Shown here piece by piece: positions 29,421 to 42,190 of a stretch of 64,000 nucleotides of DNA. The notes under the pieces were generated by a model. That model saw only the letters and a list, made by a program, of their open reading frames with translations. It ran no database searches and had not been told where the DNA came from. The translations under genes were made by a program, and so were the position numbers. Origin of the DNA: Lota lota (lineage: Eukaryota > Chordata > Actinopteri > Gadiformes > Lotidae); assembly GCA_026745465.1 (NCBI GenBank), contig JACYXH010000131.1:214501-278500 (forward strand), in the 5' to 3' direction. Each line of letters begins with the position of its first letter. Position 1 is the first letter of the stretch.

Positions 29421-30112
29421 TCATGGTTCCTGTAACACACACACACACACACACACACACCTGTCTGTGGTCTTAACTTGTCAAGAAGAAACCACCAACA
29501 TTGTCTCCACAGCGTCTAACATTGTGTTGTTTGACTCATCATGGCCACTCTGACTGCTGCAGTGACTTAATGCTTCACTCTGTTTCTATTGGTTGATGCC
29601 CGCGCCTTGGAATAGAAGTGACTTATTTAACAAATTAGCATTGTTTATTTATTTTAATCTAACACACACACACACACACACACATACACAGTGTTGGGAA
29701 ACAATAAGTTACAATGATCAAAAAATCGAACCTAAAAAACAACATAAAACACTGGTAGAACCAGCACCATGGATCAAACCAGGAATCAGACCTGGAACAA
29801 TAAAGGCTGTCTGTTGAAGTCATTTAAATAATCAATACTTAACTAAAGATGATTATTGTTTTGTTAGGTCTATTAGTGGCTGTGCATTGCTTCACCTTAT
29901 CTCCACACTTCACACACCTCCACCAAAAGCTCAACTCCACCTTAATGGTGTTGAAATGCAAGACGCAGAGCTAGTGTCTCCAGTTCTCTAAGTGATTCAG
30001 TCACTGTGGTGAAAGGATGAATATGGTTTAACAAAGCTACCTTGAATTAACCTTTTATTATGTATTGTGTTCATTTAGTGGGGTTGGGTCTCTATCTTCT
30101 TCTGTTCACTTG

Positions 30113-30183
<71 letters not shown>

Positions 30184-30340
30184 GTGTGCACGCACCCATG
30201 CGCACAAGGTGTGTGTTTAACTGATAACACGCTTGTCTTGAGTCGATGACACAACATCACTCACACTTTTATTGCCTATTTAGTTTTATATTATAGCCTA
30301 CCATCAAATGGGATTGATTGGTTTAAGAAACATTTCATAT
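29421..30340. other. Gene-free stretch with microsatellites
   Basis: Contains (AC)n at 29437-29460 and 29663-29685 and a long (TG)n at 30113-30178. No coding exon recognised. Confidence 0.6.
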
Positions 30341-30347
30341 ATTCAGG

Positions 30348-30719
30348 TTGTTTCAGACGGACGGCGACACACACAATGATATCCACGATGAAGAATTCAG
30401 TTTGACCTTCAATATTCCTTCCTTTTTGCTTCCTAATCTCAATAGCTCATTGAGAACCGATTTATTTCATATTAGTCCTGTTTCCAAATCGGAAAATGTT
30501 TCCCACATATTTCCCCGAGTGCCACACCATGTCCTTGATATGAGGAAAAAACGCGTTGAATATCGATATCAGCGATATAATAGTGTGAAATATTGTCCAA
30601 TGTCTAGTCTTTACACCAAGACTAATCTGAACCAAATCAATTTCAACCAGCTATTTTGTTTTGAAGATAATATCGTCCAACTAACATCAATGCGGTACCC
30701 CTACACTTTAACAAACTAA
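30348..30719 (+). CDS. Unrecognised 123-codon open frame
   Basis: An open frame without simple-sequence composition, beginning after a plausible ATATATTCAG acceptor (at 30346) and ending in TAA before a GATA repeat. The product is hydrophilic, Asn/Ser/Tyr-rich, with no membrane segment. I do not recognise a family. It could be a decayed transposon gene, a terminal exon, or chance. Confidence 0.2.
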   Translation: MFQTDGDTHNDIHDEEFSLTFNIPSFLLPNLNSSLRTDLFHISPVSKSENVSHIFPRVPHHVLDMRKKRVEYRYQRYNSVKYCPMSSLYTKTNLNQINFNQLFCFEDNIVQLTSMRYPYTLTN

Positions 30720-30779
30720 GATAGGTAGATAGATAGATAGATTTTACTATCTTTATTATCACTTGTACATAAGTAATAA

Positions 30780-30892
30780 GTAATGTTAAAACCTGCACGC
30801 ACGCATGCACACACACACGCACGCACACACACCGATGCATGCACGCATGCACACACACACACACGCAGACACACGCACGCACACACGTGTGT
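30780..30892. repeat. (AC)n/(GCAC)n tract
   Basis: Alternating purine-pyrimidine DNA with ACGCACGCAC interruptions. A similar tract follows the LTR at 31565-31755. Confidence 0.9.
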
Positions 30893-30903
30893 CGGGCCCC
30901 TGC

Positions 30904-31562
30904 GTGTCGGGCTCCTGCGTTTCGGGGGACGGCGTGTCGGGCCCCTGCGTTACTACCTCCTGGGGCGCCCGTTCACCCTCTGTTCGGACCACGCCCCCCT
31001 GCAATGGCTCCACCGCATGAAGGACACCAACCCACGGATCACACGGTGGTACCTGGCCTTACAGCCACTTCACTTCAGCGTGGTCCATAGGCCGGGGGCG
31101 CAGATGGTGGTGGCGGACTTCCTCTCCCGACTGCCTGAACTGGGGGGGGGGGGGGGGGGGAGAGTTGGCTGTCGGCCGGACGGCTCCCCGGCCTAAGTGG
31201 GGCGGTGGGGATATGTGGTGAGGGGGGGCGTGGCCTAGCGCCGGCTGCAGCTAGAAGGGGCGGAGCGGCTCAATTGGGGCCACAGACGCAGCTGTAGGGG
31301 ATGAGCGCGATTAGGAAGCTATTAAAAGATTGACTTGTGTTGTGCTCTCCCCACAGTGAGGTCGGGTCCAGTCACGAGGTGGACTGGCCGTAAGAGACAG
31401 AGACAGAGACAGAGACAGAGACAGAGAGATCGCACGTCCCCAGCAGGACGTTGATTGTGCATTTTGTGTTTGAACATTAAGAGACAGTAAAAACGGAACT
31501 TTTGCCTCCGTACTCCTCGTGGTGTGTTGTTTGCCCTGGATTGTAGCCTGATAGTTGCTACA
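30904..31562 (+). mobile_element. Ty3/gypsy retrotransposon remnant: RNase H end plus LTR
   Basis: 30945-31140 encodes the end of a Ty3/gypsy reverse transcriptase-RNase H region (FTLCSDHAPLQWLHRMKD, VVHRPGAQMVVADFLSRLPE). After a polyG-interrupted tail come a purine tract (about 31199-31213) and an LTR-like segment, 31214-31562, beginning TGTGGTGAGG and ending GCTACA. It contains (AGAGAC)n at 31395-31426. The upstream coding part is missing and is replaced by short GTGTCGGGCCCCTGCG repeats and (AC)n. Confidence 0.75.
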
Positions 31563-31564
31563 AC

Positions 31565-31757
31565 GATGCACACACAGATGCGCACACACACACACACACA
31601 GACACATACTCCCACACGCACACACACACACACACACACACCGATGCATGCACGCACGCACGCATGCACACACACACGCACGCACACACACCGATGCATG
31701 CACACACACACACACACGCAGACACACGCACACACGCGCACACACAGACACACGAAC
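31565..31757. repeat. (AC)n/(GCAC)n tract
   Basis: Same composition and CCGATGCATGCACGCA interruptions as 30780-30892. The two tracts flank the gypsy remnant. Confidence 0.9.
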
Positions 31758-31914
31758 TGTAGGGCACAATGTATGGAGCTAGTTTGATCCTATGGTAAGA
31801 CTGAAAACAGGGAGGAACCATCGTGCACCAGAAATATGTGAAACAGACCTTGTCGACATACATAGTAGCTAATACACAATATCCACCAACAATTAATCCT
31901 ATTGAAACTATAGT

Positions 31915-32165
31915 CCGTATGGATGATGGATGATGGATGCTGGATGATGGGTGATGGATGATGGGTGATGGGTGATGGATGATGGATGATGGATGATGGA
32001 TGATGGATGATGGGTGATGGATGATGGATGATGGATGATGGATGACGGATGATGGGTGATGGATGATGGATGATGGATTATGGGTGATGGATGATGGATG
32101 ATGGATGATTGATAATTGATGATTGATGATTGATGATTGATGATTGATGATTGCTAGTTGATGAT
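31915..32165. repeat. GATGGATGATG / GATTGATGATT minisatellite
   Basis: Imperfect tandem GATGGATGATGGGTGATG units that change to GATTGATGATTGATGATT near 32105. Confidence 0.95.
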
Positions 32166-33060
32166 GCTTCTGCATTATACTGAAGCACAATGAGGTACAC
32201 ACGAGGGCCATTGAGATACCAACCACCTTCGCTCGGTGATTTTGATTTAAAATGCTACTTTCCCCGATCAAACAGCCTGACCTCTGCTCGACCCTCAGCA
32301 CAGCGTTGTTGTGCCATTTTGGAAATGTCCCCGAAAACGTCCGTCCCGCCTCCACTTTGAAAAGATCCCCGTGGTTCTCCAGGGGCCGTGGCTATCTGGG
32401 CAGAAGCAGTGGGGCCCGTGTCAGCGTCCACACGGGAAGGAAGGGCCCAGCGCGAGACACAGGCATCACAGACTAGGCAGTGGACATTGTGTAGCTGGAA
32501 GCATAGGAGATAAATGGGACTGTGGCCTCAGACTTTGGTCTTTGTTCCTCTTCCAGGGGGGATTACTTATGGTTCTTTTGGGACGTTGGCCCACAGGGCA
32601 GTTTGTATTATGGGATACTTTTTGAGTCTGAGGTTGTACTTAAAAAAAAAAAAAAAACGGAGAGATGGAGAAGAAATAGATACACTACAATTTATGCATT
32701 TATTGTTATTGCATAAAATAACTAAAATTCCTGTTTTGGGATCTATCACAGAACAATTTCAACCATATCCGTCCGTTCAGCCTATTTGTAGACACAACGG
32801 CTCACAGATTGAAATTCAAAGTGAAATTCCGACCAATCTCTAAGGCCCCTGAAGGTTCCTGTGAAAGTAGCGATGGAGGGGGCCAAAAGCCAGTGTACCA
32901 TGTGCTACACAAGTGGCCTACACAGCCCAGTGAAGGTACTGGTCTGTCACTGGTTCAGCTGCACCAGTGACAGACCAGTGAAGGTACTGGTCTGTCACTG
33001 GTGCAGCTGCAGAGAGAAGCACTCCTCAGCTCTTCTTCTCTTTGTTTTGTCCTCAAATGA
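32166..33060. other. Unassigned region with a short perfect hairpin
   Basis: No gene recognised. 32939-32974 holds a perfect 14-bp inverted repeat (GGTCTGTCACTGGT and its complement) around an 8-base loop, followed by a second copy of the left arm. A 16-A run starts at 32642. Confidence 0.5.
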
Positions 33061-33138
33061 AAAGTAGCCGTGAAGCCCGGAGCTGTCGGAGAGCGGCCGA
33101 CCACTCAGAACCAGAGAGGACGAGGTCGTTTTACTTGG

Positions 33139-33765
33139 ACCACCACCACCTCCACCTCCACCTCCACCATCACCACCTCCACCACCACCACCACCTCCAC
33201 CACCACCACCACCTCCACCACCACCACCACTACCACCTCCACCACCACTACCACCACCACCATTACAACCTCCACAACCACCACCACCTCCTCCACCACC
33301 ACTACCACCTCCACCATCACCTCCTCCAACACCACTACCACCACCACCACCGCCACCTCCTCCACCACCACTACCCCCACCACCTCCACCACCACCACCT
33401 ACACCACCACCACCACCTCCTCCACCACCACCACCACCACCACCTCCACCACCACCACTACCACCTCCACCACCACTACCACCACCACAACCACCACCAC
33501 CTCCTCCACTACCACTACCACGTCCACCATCACCACCACTACCACCACCACCATTACAACCTCGACAACCACCACCACCTCCACCACCACCACCATTACA
33601 ACCTCCACAACCTCCACCACCACTACCACCTCCACCATCACCTCCTCCAACACCACTACCACCACCACCACCACCTCCATCACCACCACCTCCACCACCA
33701 GCACCACCTCCACCTCCACCACCACTATTTCCTCCACCACCTCCTCCACCACCGTCCCCAGGAGC
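33139..33765. repeat. (CAC)n/(CTC) trinucleotide array
   Basis: About 630 bp of CAC/CCA with CTC, CAT, ACT and CAA variants. Long open frames on both strands (Thr, His or Gly runs) follow from the composition and are not called as genes. Confidence 0.95.
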
Positions 33766-33784
33766 AGAAGAAGATAGACTGTCT

Positions 33785-34220
33785 GTTTCATTCAACTCTA
33801 GCTAGTAACGTGGAGAATGACGCTATATGCCTATATGAATCATTTAAACATCTTGAGAATATTAAACCAATTGATTTGATGTAAGGTCCGTTTTTAAACA
33901 CTAGAAAAAGGTGCACCGTAGCACCATCTGCTGGTTAGATGACGTCAGTGCAACTGGCTGCCCTGAAAAACATGAACCCTACGTCATCACCATTGATTTA
34001 TGTGTTGAGACGATCGGAGCAGTTTTAAATCACCTTGAAGGTCATTTCATGTCCCTCTCATACGAGTGATCCTCTCAAATATAGAGTAGGCCTACATTAC
34101 ATAACACAATATTGAGATTGGCTCCACAATATTCACAACAATATCAAATGAGTAAAAGTAGTCATCAGATAATGACTTGAGGAAGAGTAACAAAGTACAT
34201 AGTGAAAAGACTTCTCAAGT
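33785..34220 (+). repeat. Dispersed repeat copy 2, ending in the LTR insertion site
   Basis: Matches 9868-10172 up to about 34165, then a hAT-like terminal fragment (GTAGTCATCAGATAATGACT) up to 34220, where the LTR begins. Confidence 0.7.
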
Positions 34221-34823
34221 TGTTACGAACCCCGTGGCTTTATACGTCTAGGAGGATGGACATGAGGCCCGTAACATAATTCATGCAAATTAGTTGGATG
34301 ATGTGGAACAGTGGGAACGAAAAACTACACGACAACCGTAAACTACCGTCAAACATAAAATGTTTAATTGTGAACACACGGTAAATATTTGGGAAGAAGG
34401 GCTGAGCAGGACCCAAGAAATGAAACAATAATGTACAAAAAAACACATGGGGTGGTCCACTCAGGTCTAACAAGCTTTTCTTCCCCTTTTCCCAAAAAAC
34501 ACAAAGTTATCAATCAGAATAACTAGCGAGTTAACAAAACATAGGACATCACAGTGTCCATACTCACATACGGAATTTAGTGTCTTTCTCTTTCTCTCTT
34601 TTTCTATCTCTCAACAAACACAACTGATCGGTTTATATACATTGGTAAGTGATTGAAAAACCAGCAACAGGTGGAGCAATGCAGAGGAATGTTCACTGAT
34701 TGGTCCACCTTAGCTATCAGCAGTCACCTCAACGACCACCAATCAGGAACATCCAGGACACCTGCTATTAGGGCAGAAGGAGAGGAAACAACAACAAGAC
34801 ACAGGATACCTGTATCCGTAACA
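34221..34823 (-). mobile_element. LTR (3' LTR) of a Ty3/gypsy-like element
   Basis: The 603 bp segment is bounded by TGTTACG and CGTAACA, a perfect 7-bp inverted terminus. Read on the minus strand it follows a purine-rich tract (CTTTTAAGGGTGGGAG), as expected of a 3' LTR. A partner 5' LTR is not present to the right of gag. Confidence 0.8.
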
Positions 34824-34832
34824 CTCCCACCC

Positions 34833-36836
34833 TTAAAAGAGCAAACCACAATGGTTTGCGACACACGTACAATCACAATAACCAAAATTCAAAAATAATC
34901 CTACCGGGATAACAAAAAAAAATAAAGGAATGGCCTCTGGGTACCTGGTGACCACACACATAATTGTCAACATAAACTGGTTACCAGATTTTGTCTCTGG
35001 CAATGGTCCCACACTATCAACCATCACATGTTCGAATGGTTCACCTATGGCCGGTATGGGACAAAGAGGCGCGGGGGAATTAACCTGGTTCGGTTTCCCA
35101 GCCACTTGACAGGTGTGGCAAGTCCGACAGAACTGAGCCACATCTTTCTTCCTTTCTTTGGACTGTTGGTCAGACTGCACCAGCTTACCAGACGTAGCAC
35201 CCGAACTATCCTCTGGGTCACACTCACTGAATAGAATCGTGTTCGACAAATCTATTACATCACCCACTTGTCGTGCTTGAGCACGTGTGACAGCACAAGC
35301 GGGGAACACATCTGGATAACCCTGTGCCAGCTCCTCCGAGAGAGACTGGTCACTTTTATCCAATACGTCCAATACGGGTATCACCTTTCCTCCGGCAATA
35401 TCGTTGCCCATTATAAATGTCACACCTTTTACTGGCAACATAGGACGTACTCCAACTCTGAACACTCCACTGACTAACTCAGAGTGTACGTTCACAAAGT
35501 GCAACGGCACGGGGACGAATCCCATTTCAATTCCTTGTATTAACACATTGGAACCACAATATGTATTATTGGACAAGGGCAACACATCAGATAGTATGAA
35601 CGACTGCGCCGCACCAGTATCTCTGAGGATTCTAACTGGACGCTGAGACGCTTCGTCACCTGATTTAGAAACAAACCCCTCAAAAATGAACGGTTCATAA
35701 CTGTGATCTGGGACAGGGACTTTGAAACCACATTCACTATGAGGCCTCTGTCTTGATTCTGGCTTTACAACCGTACGAATCAGCCCAACACCCGTTGGCA
35801 GCCTGGCGTGCTGAGGCATCCCCTGTTTGCGTTTTAGCAGAAAGCAATCTTTAATCATATGTCCCACCTTATGACAATAGAAACATTGACGCACATCTTT
35901 TGGGCGTGCTGGATGTACTGCTGGTCGACTAGGACTAAAAGTTAGCAACTCTGCAGACCTGCTCTCCGTACGAGCCGAGAACACGCTCTTATGCGTCAAC
36001 ACAAATTCGTCTGCCAATACAGACGCTTCCGACAGTGAGGATACTTTCTGTTCGTTCAGATAAACTACAATGCGTTCGGGTAAACAATTTTTAAACTCTT
36101 CTAACAAGATTAACTCCCGTAGAGAGTTAAAATCAGTTACCTTACTGGCACTGTGCCATTTGTCAAACAGATTTCCTTTGTCTCTAGCAAACTCCACATA
36201 AGTCTGAGTAGAAGCCTTTTTATGAGACCTAAATCTCTGTCGATATGCCTCAGGAACAAGCTCATATGCACGAAGTACAGTAGCTTTGACCACGTCATAA
36301 TTTAAGCTGTCTTCAAGAGGTAGTGCTGACAGAACCTCTTGGGCTTTACCGGTTAATTTACACTGAAGTAATAGGCACCACACATCTTCGGGCCATTTCA
36401 ATGCTACCGCTATACGTTCAAACACACTGAAATAGGAATCAACCTCTGACTCCCTAAACACAGGTACCAAGGTGATCTGTCTACTAATATCAAAAGTAGC
36501 AGACGACACAGCTGGTGAGGACGGCTCACTAGAAGACCTAGTATGCGCAGAAACTAACCTCGCTGTTTCTGCCTCCAGTTCCATTTTACGCATCTCCAGT
36601 TCTTGATCAAGCCTACGCCTTTCCAGTTCTAGATCAAGCCTACGCATTTCCAGCTGGTTTTGCCTGATCTGTGCTCGCTCTTCCGCCTCCATTTGGAGCC
36701 GTGTCGAGCGGACATCCATCCTGACATCACTGTCAGTCAGTGGGGAGAGTGGGTCATAACGGGGCAATGTGGCTGGAGCCTTAGCCTCGTCCTCAGACAC
36801 CGATGAGTGAACTGTCTCTCCGCCCCCACGGGCCAC
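34833..36836 (-). pseudogene. Deleted Ty3/gypsy gag-protease-integrase frame
   Basis: A 667-codon frame. Order: coiled, charged gag N-terminus (LDLELERRRLDQELEMRK); gag core; one CCHC knuckle (CFYCHKVGHMIKDC); a retropepsin-type protease with DTGAAQS; then an abrupt jump to an integrase zinc segment (CRTCHTCQVAGKPNQ) and the start of the integrase core (VDSVGPLP, YPEAIPL). Reverse transcriptase, RNase H and most of the integrase are missing, so this is a non-autonomous deletion product. The first residues, about MARGGGETVHSS, are translated from flanking DNA shared with 9380-9425, so the true gag start has been lost. No cellular function is inferred. Confidence 0.8.
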
Positions 36837-36949
36837 GCCCCCTCTCGCCGTATGAACCAGGTGTGTCGCATTAGTCGTTCACCTCGTCCGACCCGGAAGT
36901 AGACTCTGTTCATCACAGTACGATTTGGGCTGAGAACACTCAGCTGGGG

Positions 36950-36991
<42 letters not shown>

Positions 36992-37245
36992 TATCTCCAT
37001 GGTTACGACCCATGGCCACTTTGTGATGGTCTTTTTTTACGGTCGCTGAGTGGGAGCGTCATCATGAGCGATGTTGGATATGAAACGCACCACACACCGT
37101 GGCCTTATCCTACAAGTGTCCCAGAAGCTTCATGAACCTTCTCGGACCCCAACAATAACCGCTCCCCAGATGGAGCTGACGTTGTGACGTCACGGGGCCT
37201 CCGTAAGGGGCCGTAGACATCCTGGAAAAAACCGGACCGGAGTTT
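36812..37245 (-). repeat. Inverted copy of the 9.0-9.4 kb CpG-rich block, with G39 run
   Basis: Matches 9000-9425 in reverse orientation and includes GTCGTAACCATGG and CACACCGTGGCCTTATCC. The C-rich interrupted tract at 9230-9290 is here a pure run of 39 G (36951-36989). Confidence 0.85.
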
Positions 37246-38033
37246 GGAGCAGCGTGGAACGGGTTTCTTTCTGCATTATGTGATTATTCTAGTAACGTTG
37301 ACTAAAGAGCATAGGTTACTAAGTTTAAGATCATAGAAGACTGAACAAGATATGTGTTTATATTGGTAATGATAAGAACTGTAGAGAATACAATTATAGA
37401 GAATAATGAGCACTGTCAATAACCTATTTATAACAGCCTACTTTTATATATAACAAGTCTATATTTAAAGTAATAATAACTCAAGTAGAAGTAAAAGTAG
37501 TCATCAGATAATAGCTTGAGGAACAGTAAGAAAGTATCTAGTGAAAAGACTACTCAAGTACTGAGTTACTTCATACCAAATGATTCATTGTTGTAATAAG
37601 CAGAGCAAGATGAACGTAAATAGACACATATTACATTAAATATGCTTGTTTAATATACATTAACAACACATAAAATAGCCATGTAACCGTTCAATTAAAA
37701 CAACGGACACATTAATTCTTTACAAAATAAGGAAATAAGGAAAATACAGCCACAATAAATCTCTCTCTTGCCTAAATTTTTTCACAAACAGACTTGAGTA
37801 AAAGCAAACAGTATGTTACATTAAAAAATTTAAAAGTTATTGAAGTAAATGAAAGAAAATATAACTTTTTCGTGTAATTATGTGTGTGTACTATGTGTGT
37901 GTGTACTATGTGCGTGTGTGTGTGTACTATGTGTGTTTGTGTGTGTATTATGTGTGTGTACTATGTGCGTGTACTATGTGTGTGTACTATGTGTGTGAAA
38001 AAAAGAAACACGCACGCGGCGTGTTATTTTTTT
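37246..38033 (-). other. Inverted 3' flank of the TRIM-A copy
   Basis: Collinear in reverse with 8000-9000: a hAT-like fragment at 37490-37570, the AT-rich 3' region, and a short (TG)n at 37880-38000. Confidence 0.6.
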
Positions 38034-38280
38034 CTACAACCGACACAGAGACACTGATCCCCACCATAACCCAATCCCAGGGAGGAGGTCCTCCTGGGTG
38101 AAGGTGGACTGGAAGGTGTGGATGTGTGTCAGTGTGTCTGAGGACCCTCCTACATCTGGGGACACTCTGTAGAAGGACAGAGTGCCAGCAGGCCGGTCCA
38201 GATACACTCCTACTCTGTTAGAGCCAGCGGGGGGGAGACGTATGACTGTTTCTCTACCGTTGTACCGGGCAGAGTAACTA

Positions 38281-38540
38281 ACATCATCATCACAATAATC
38301 ATCACCGTCGTCGCCGCTGTTTTCGTCGTTACCGCCGTCGTCTTCACTGCCATCGCCGTCTTCACCGCCGCCGTCGTCTTCACCGCGGCCGTCATCTTCA
38401 CCGCCGCCGTCGTCTTCACTGCCATCGAAGTCTTCACCGCCGCCGTCGTCTTCACTGCCATCGCAGTCTTCACCGCCGCCGTCGTCTTCACTGCCATCGC
38501 CGTCGTCAGCGCTGCCGCCGTCGTCGTCGTCATCATGACA
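38281..38540 (-). repeat. In-frame acidic-repeat array inside the SPRY exon
   Basis: Units of about 30 bp (CGCCGTCGTCTTCACTGCCA on +) encode Gly-Ser-Glu-Asp-Asp-Gly-Gly-Gly-Glu-Asp on the minus strand. All length changes are multiples of three relative to TRIM-A. Confidence 0.85.
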
Positions 38541-39429
38541 ATCAAGACTCCAGGACTTGTTGTTCCATCCAAACCAGCTGTCAACACCCCCTCCTCTCCT
38601 TGTGATTCCTCTGTATGTCACTCCTATATCAACAAGTCCTTCCCACTCTACCTCCCAGTAACAGCGGCCAGTCAGACTCTCTCTACACAACACCTGGGGA
38701 TGGGAGTCAAATCTCTCTGGGTGATCAGGATACGACTGGTCCTCTCCAACCCGCGTCACCTTTCTGTTGTCCTCAGACAGAGAGAGTCGTCTGTGGGCTG
38801 TGTTTGGGTCCAGTGTGAGTTCACAGACATCTGACGGGAGAACAAGACATGATTAGCTGCTGAACCATTCTTCATCATCCTCATCATCATCATCATCATC
38901 ATCACTAGTACTTTTCTCTTGCATACTTCTTTTTATTCTCTTTCTGACACTTTTTGGTCACTATCTACTCTTCAAACATTAACATAGAAAGACATAAAAT
39001 ATATAATCTGATACTATAACAATAAGTACAATGTGTGCTATAAGTACTATAGTGGAATAGTCGTGCTATATATTTAGTATAGTAATAGTACATGTTGTTT
39101 TTAAGATAATTAAAGTTAAAGTTAATAGCAAATCCCATGTGTGTGTGAGTGGCTGTCCCAGTCAAAACATTGAAACCAAGGAAAATGTATAAACTTAATT
39201 TACTCCCTCAATATTTACACTACATACACATACCATACTTCAAAATGTTCAGCATGATGAGATCATTACTCACATGAAATATCTAAGCAATACTTGTAAT
39301 ATCTTTCAAGATTTTAAACTTTTGGATTTCCCAATACACATACATTGCACTCAACCTTCAAAGGTACACCTGTGTGAACAACAGACTGAACAAGCTGAGC
39401 TCACATACAGGCTGGAAATTAACTGTTGG

Positions 39430-40560
39430 TACCATGGAACTGGTTCATACATACTATATATGCATAGACATGTACTCATACATACTATATATACATAGAC
39501 ATGTACTCATACATACTATATATACATAGACATGTACTAATACACGTACATACTAAATAAACATAGACATGTACTTATACATACACGTACATACTATCTA
39601 TAGATAGACATGTACTCATACATACACGTACATACTATATATAGATAGACATGTACTCATACATACACGTACATACTATATATACATAGACACGTACTCA
39701 TACATACATGTACATACTATATATACATAGACATGTACTCATACATACTATATATACATAGACATGTACTTTTACATACACGTACATACTATATAAACAT
39801 AGACATGTTCTCATACATACTATATATACATAAACATGTACTCATACATACACATACATACTATATATACATAGACACGTACTCATACATACATGTACAT
39901 ACTATATATACATAGACATGTACTCATACATACTATATATACATAGACATGTACTCATACATACACGTACATACTATATAAACATAGACATGTTCTCATA
40001 CATACTATATATACATAAACATGTACTCATACATACACATACATACTATATATACATAGACACGTACTCATACATACATGTACATACTATATATACATAG
40101 ACATGTACTCATACATACTATATATACATAGACATGTACTTATACATACTATCTATACATAGACATGTGTTCATACATACACATACATAAATACACATAC
40201 ATATACATAAGTACACGTACACATACGTTTTACCCATACTTAAGCATACTCATACATACATACATGCGTACGTACACAAACATATATAAACATAAGTACA
40301 CATACATACGTATACAAACATAGCTAAACATACGTATACACGATCATACATACATATTCATATGTACATATGTAAACATACTCCTATATATGTACATATA
40401 TGTATAAATACGTACACATACATAGTATACATACGCATACACACTGAAACTTACACAAACATACAAACACATGCGTACACATACATATTCAGAAATACAT
40501 TTGCATACGTGTACATACTAATACATACGTAAACATACCTACACATTCATGCACTTACAT
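39430..40560. repeat. Inverted counterpart of the TATG-rich arrays
   Basis: Units contain CATAGACATGTACTCATAC and CATACACGTACATACTATA. The higher-order unit of about 185 bp is repeated (39733-39915 and 39918-40100). Corresponds to 5080-7190 on the other strand. Confidence 0.9.
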
Positions 40561-41929
40561 AAACAAACATATGAATATACACACACACATAGGCATGTAA
40601 TGGCAGTGCAAGTGCATTTTCTTCAGGAATTGTATGATTTCTAGTTCCTACTTCTATCCTATTTCGCTTTCCATCCACTAGTACAAACAACAACGTACAG
40701 TGACAACAAATATATCATATGATAGGTACTCTAGTGGACTAGTCTGCTATGTTTTTTTAGAAGCAATAGTGCATATCATTTGTTTAGGCCTCCTTCTAGA
40801 TTAGTCATGGAAAATGAGAACTGTGAGTTTTCCTTTTGCATCAAGCATTAAAAAAGTCAGAGATCGCATGGTCCTGCCATGTGACTATTGTGCATTAGCA
40901 CATCACAATGACAATGCTGAAACCATATATGGTGCAGCCCTACTACATGTTATTGTTATTATTAGAATATATTATTATTCTTTATTATTCTCAACAAATT
41001 TTGGGATCTTACAAACGTTTTCACCTAGAGACTCTAATCCAATTTGAAAATGTTCATCTTTGATTGGAATCGCTCGCTATCATTACATTTTATTTTTTTT
41101 ATTAAACTTTTTAAATAACATTTTATAATATAAGTCAATGTCCAGCCTCTGAGACTTCAACTCCTTCAGACTTTGCATCTCGGCAAATTTCTAACCTTTA
41201 ATCTTCAGTCAAACATTTTACAAAATCATTACGCTTTGATCTTTAAACAGATTTTCGATATCATTTATACTTGTTGACATTCAACAGTTTTAGTTTTAAA
41301 TATGCTTCTTATATTTTCAGTTGGTCTCCTTGACTTCCGCTGAGCCCTGCTAGAGCGTGATGACTTCACCGCGCTCTAGCCCAAGGTGGCTATCACAAAA
41401 GCTAACCATTTCGGACGTCGCGGAGCCTTACAACGTCAATATTTAACCTAGAAACTCAATATAACGCTTTAACTGTTCGGGTATTTCTTGTTTCACTGGC
41501 GCCACAACGGTTAATCGATTGGGAATATACTTGTTGAGCATCAGGCGTTTGTTTGTGGCGACCCCCGTTTATATTAGAAAAGTCTCATCTTTAACGGCGT
41601 TTTTAACCTTGCGAATAAACTCACATACTTGAAGGGACAGACACACATTGAACATTCTCACGTTTGTCTACTTCTACTGATCAAGATTGTGTCCAACTTA
41701 TAAAATTAATTTATAGTTTTTGAGAACGAGTCCATGGTTTGAGGCTAGGTTCTTCATACATGGCTGGTTGTCTGCTTTCGGTATAAGCTAAATGCTAATG
41801 TACTTAAAAACGTAATTTTTCACGTAATGCAATCTACAAAAACTAGGGTGGTAACGGTTCACAAAATTCACGGTTCTGTTCATATCACGGTTTTGGGTTC
41901 GGTACGGTATGTTTTTGGTGAAGAAATAT

Positions 41930-42190
41930 GAGCTGTTGTTCTGTGTTTAATATAATGAGTGGTAATGGCTCTGTGATGATTGTAGGTCTTGTTCTGTGTT
42001 TAATATAATGAGTGGTAATGGCTCTGTGATGATTTTAGGTGTTCTGTGTTTAATATAATGAGTGGTAAGTGCTCTGTGATGACTTTAGGTCTTGTTCTGT
42101 GTTTAATATAAGGAGTGGTAAGTGCTCTGTGATGATTTTAGGTCTTGTTCTGTGTTTAATATAATGAGTGGTAAGGGCTCTGTGAAGCAA
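41930..42190. repeat. Inverted counterpart of the 50-60 bp minisatellite
   Basis: Five or so units with TTTAATATAATGAGTGGTAA and GCTCTGTGATGATTTTAGG. Much shorter than the 2510-3740 array. Confidence 0.9.

Noticed and set aside
28805..29553. Ser/Leu/Pro-rich frames of over 200 codons
   Set aside because: Two overlapping frames of a 60-bp pyrimidine minisatellite; compositional.
32995..33884. Poly-His, poly-Thr and poly-Gly frames of 235-280 codons
   Set aside because: They are translations of the (CAC)n array, open on both strands; no domain outside the repeat.
34833..36836. Domesticated gag-derived host gene
   Set aside because: The frame holds a protease-integrase deletion junction, lies next to an LTR, and has lost its natural start; decay is the simpler reading.
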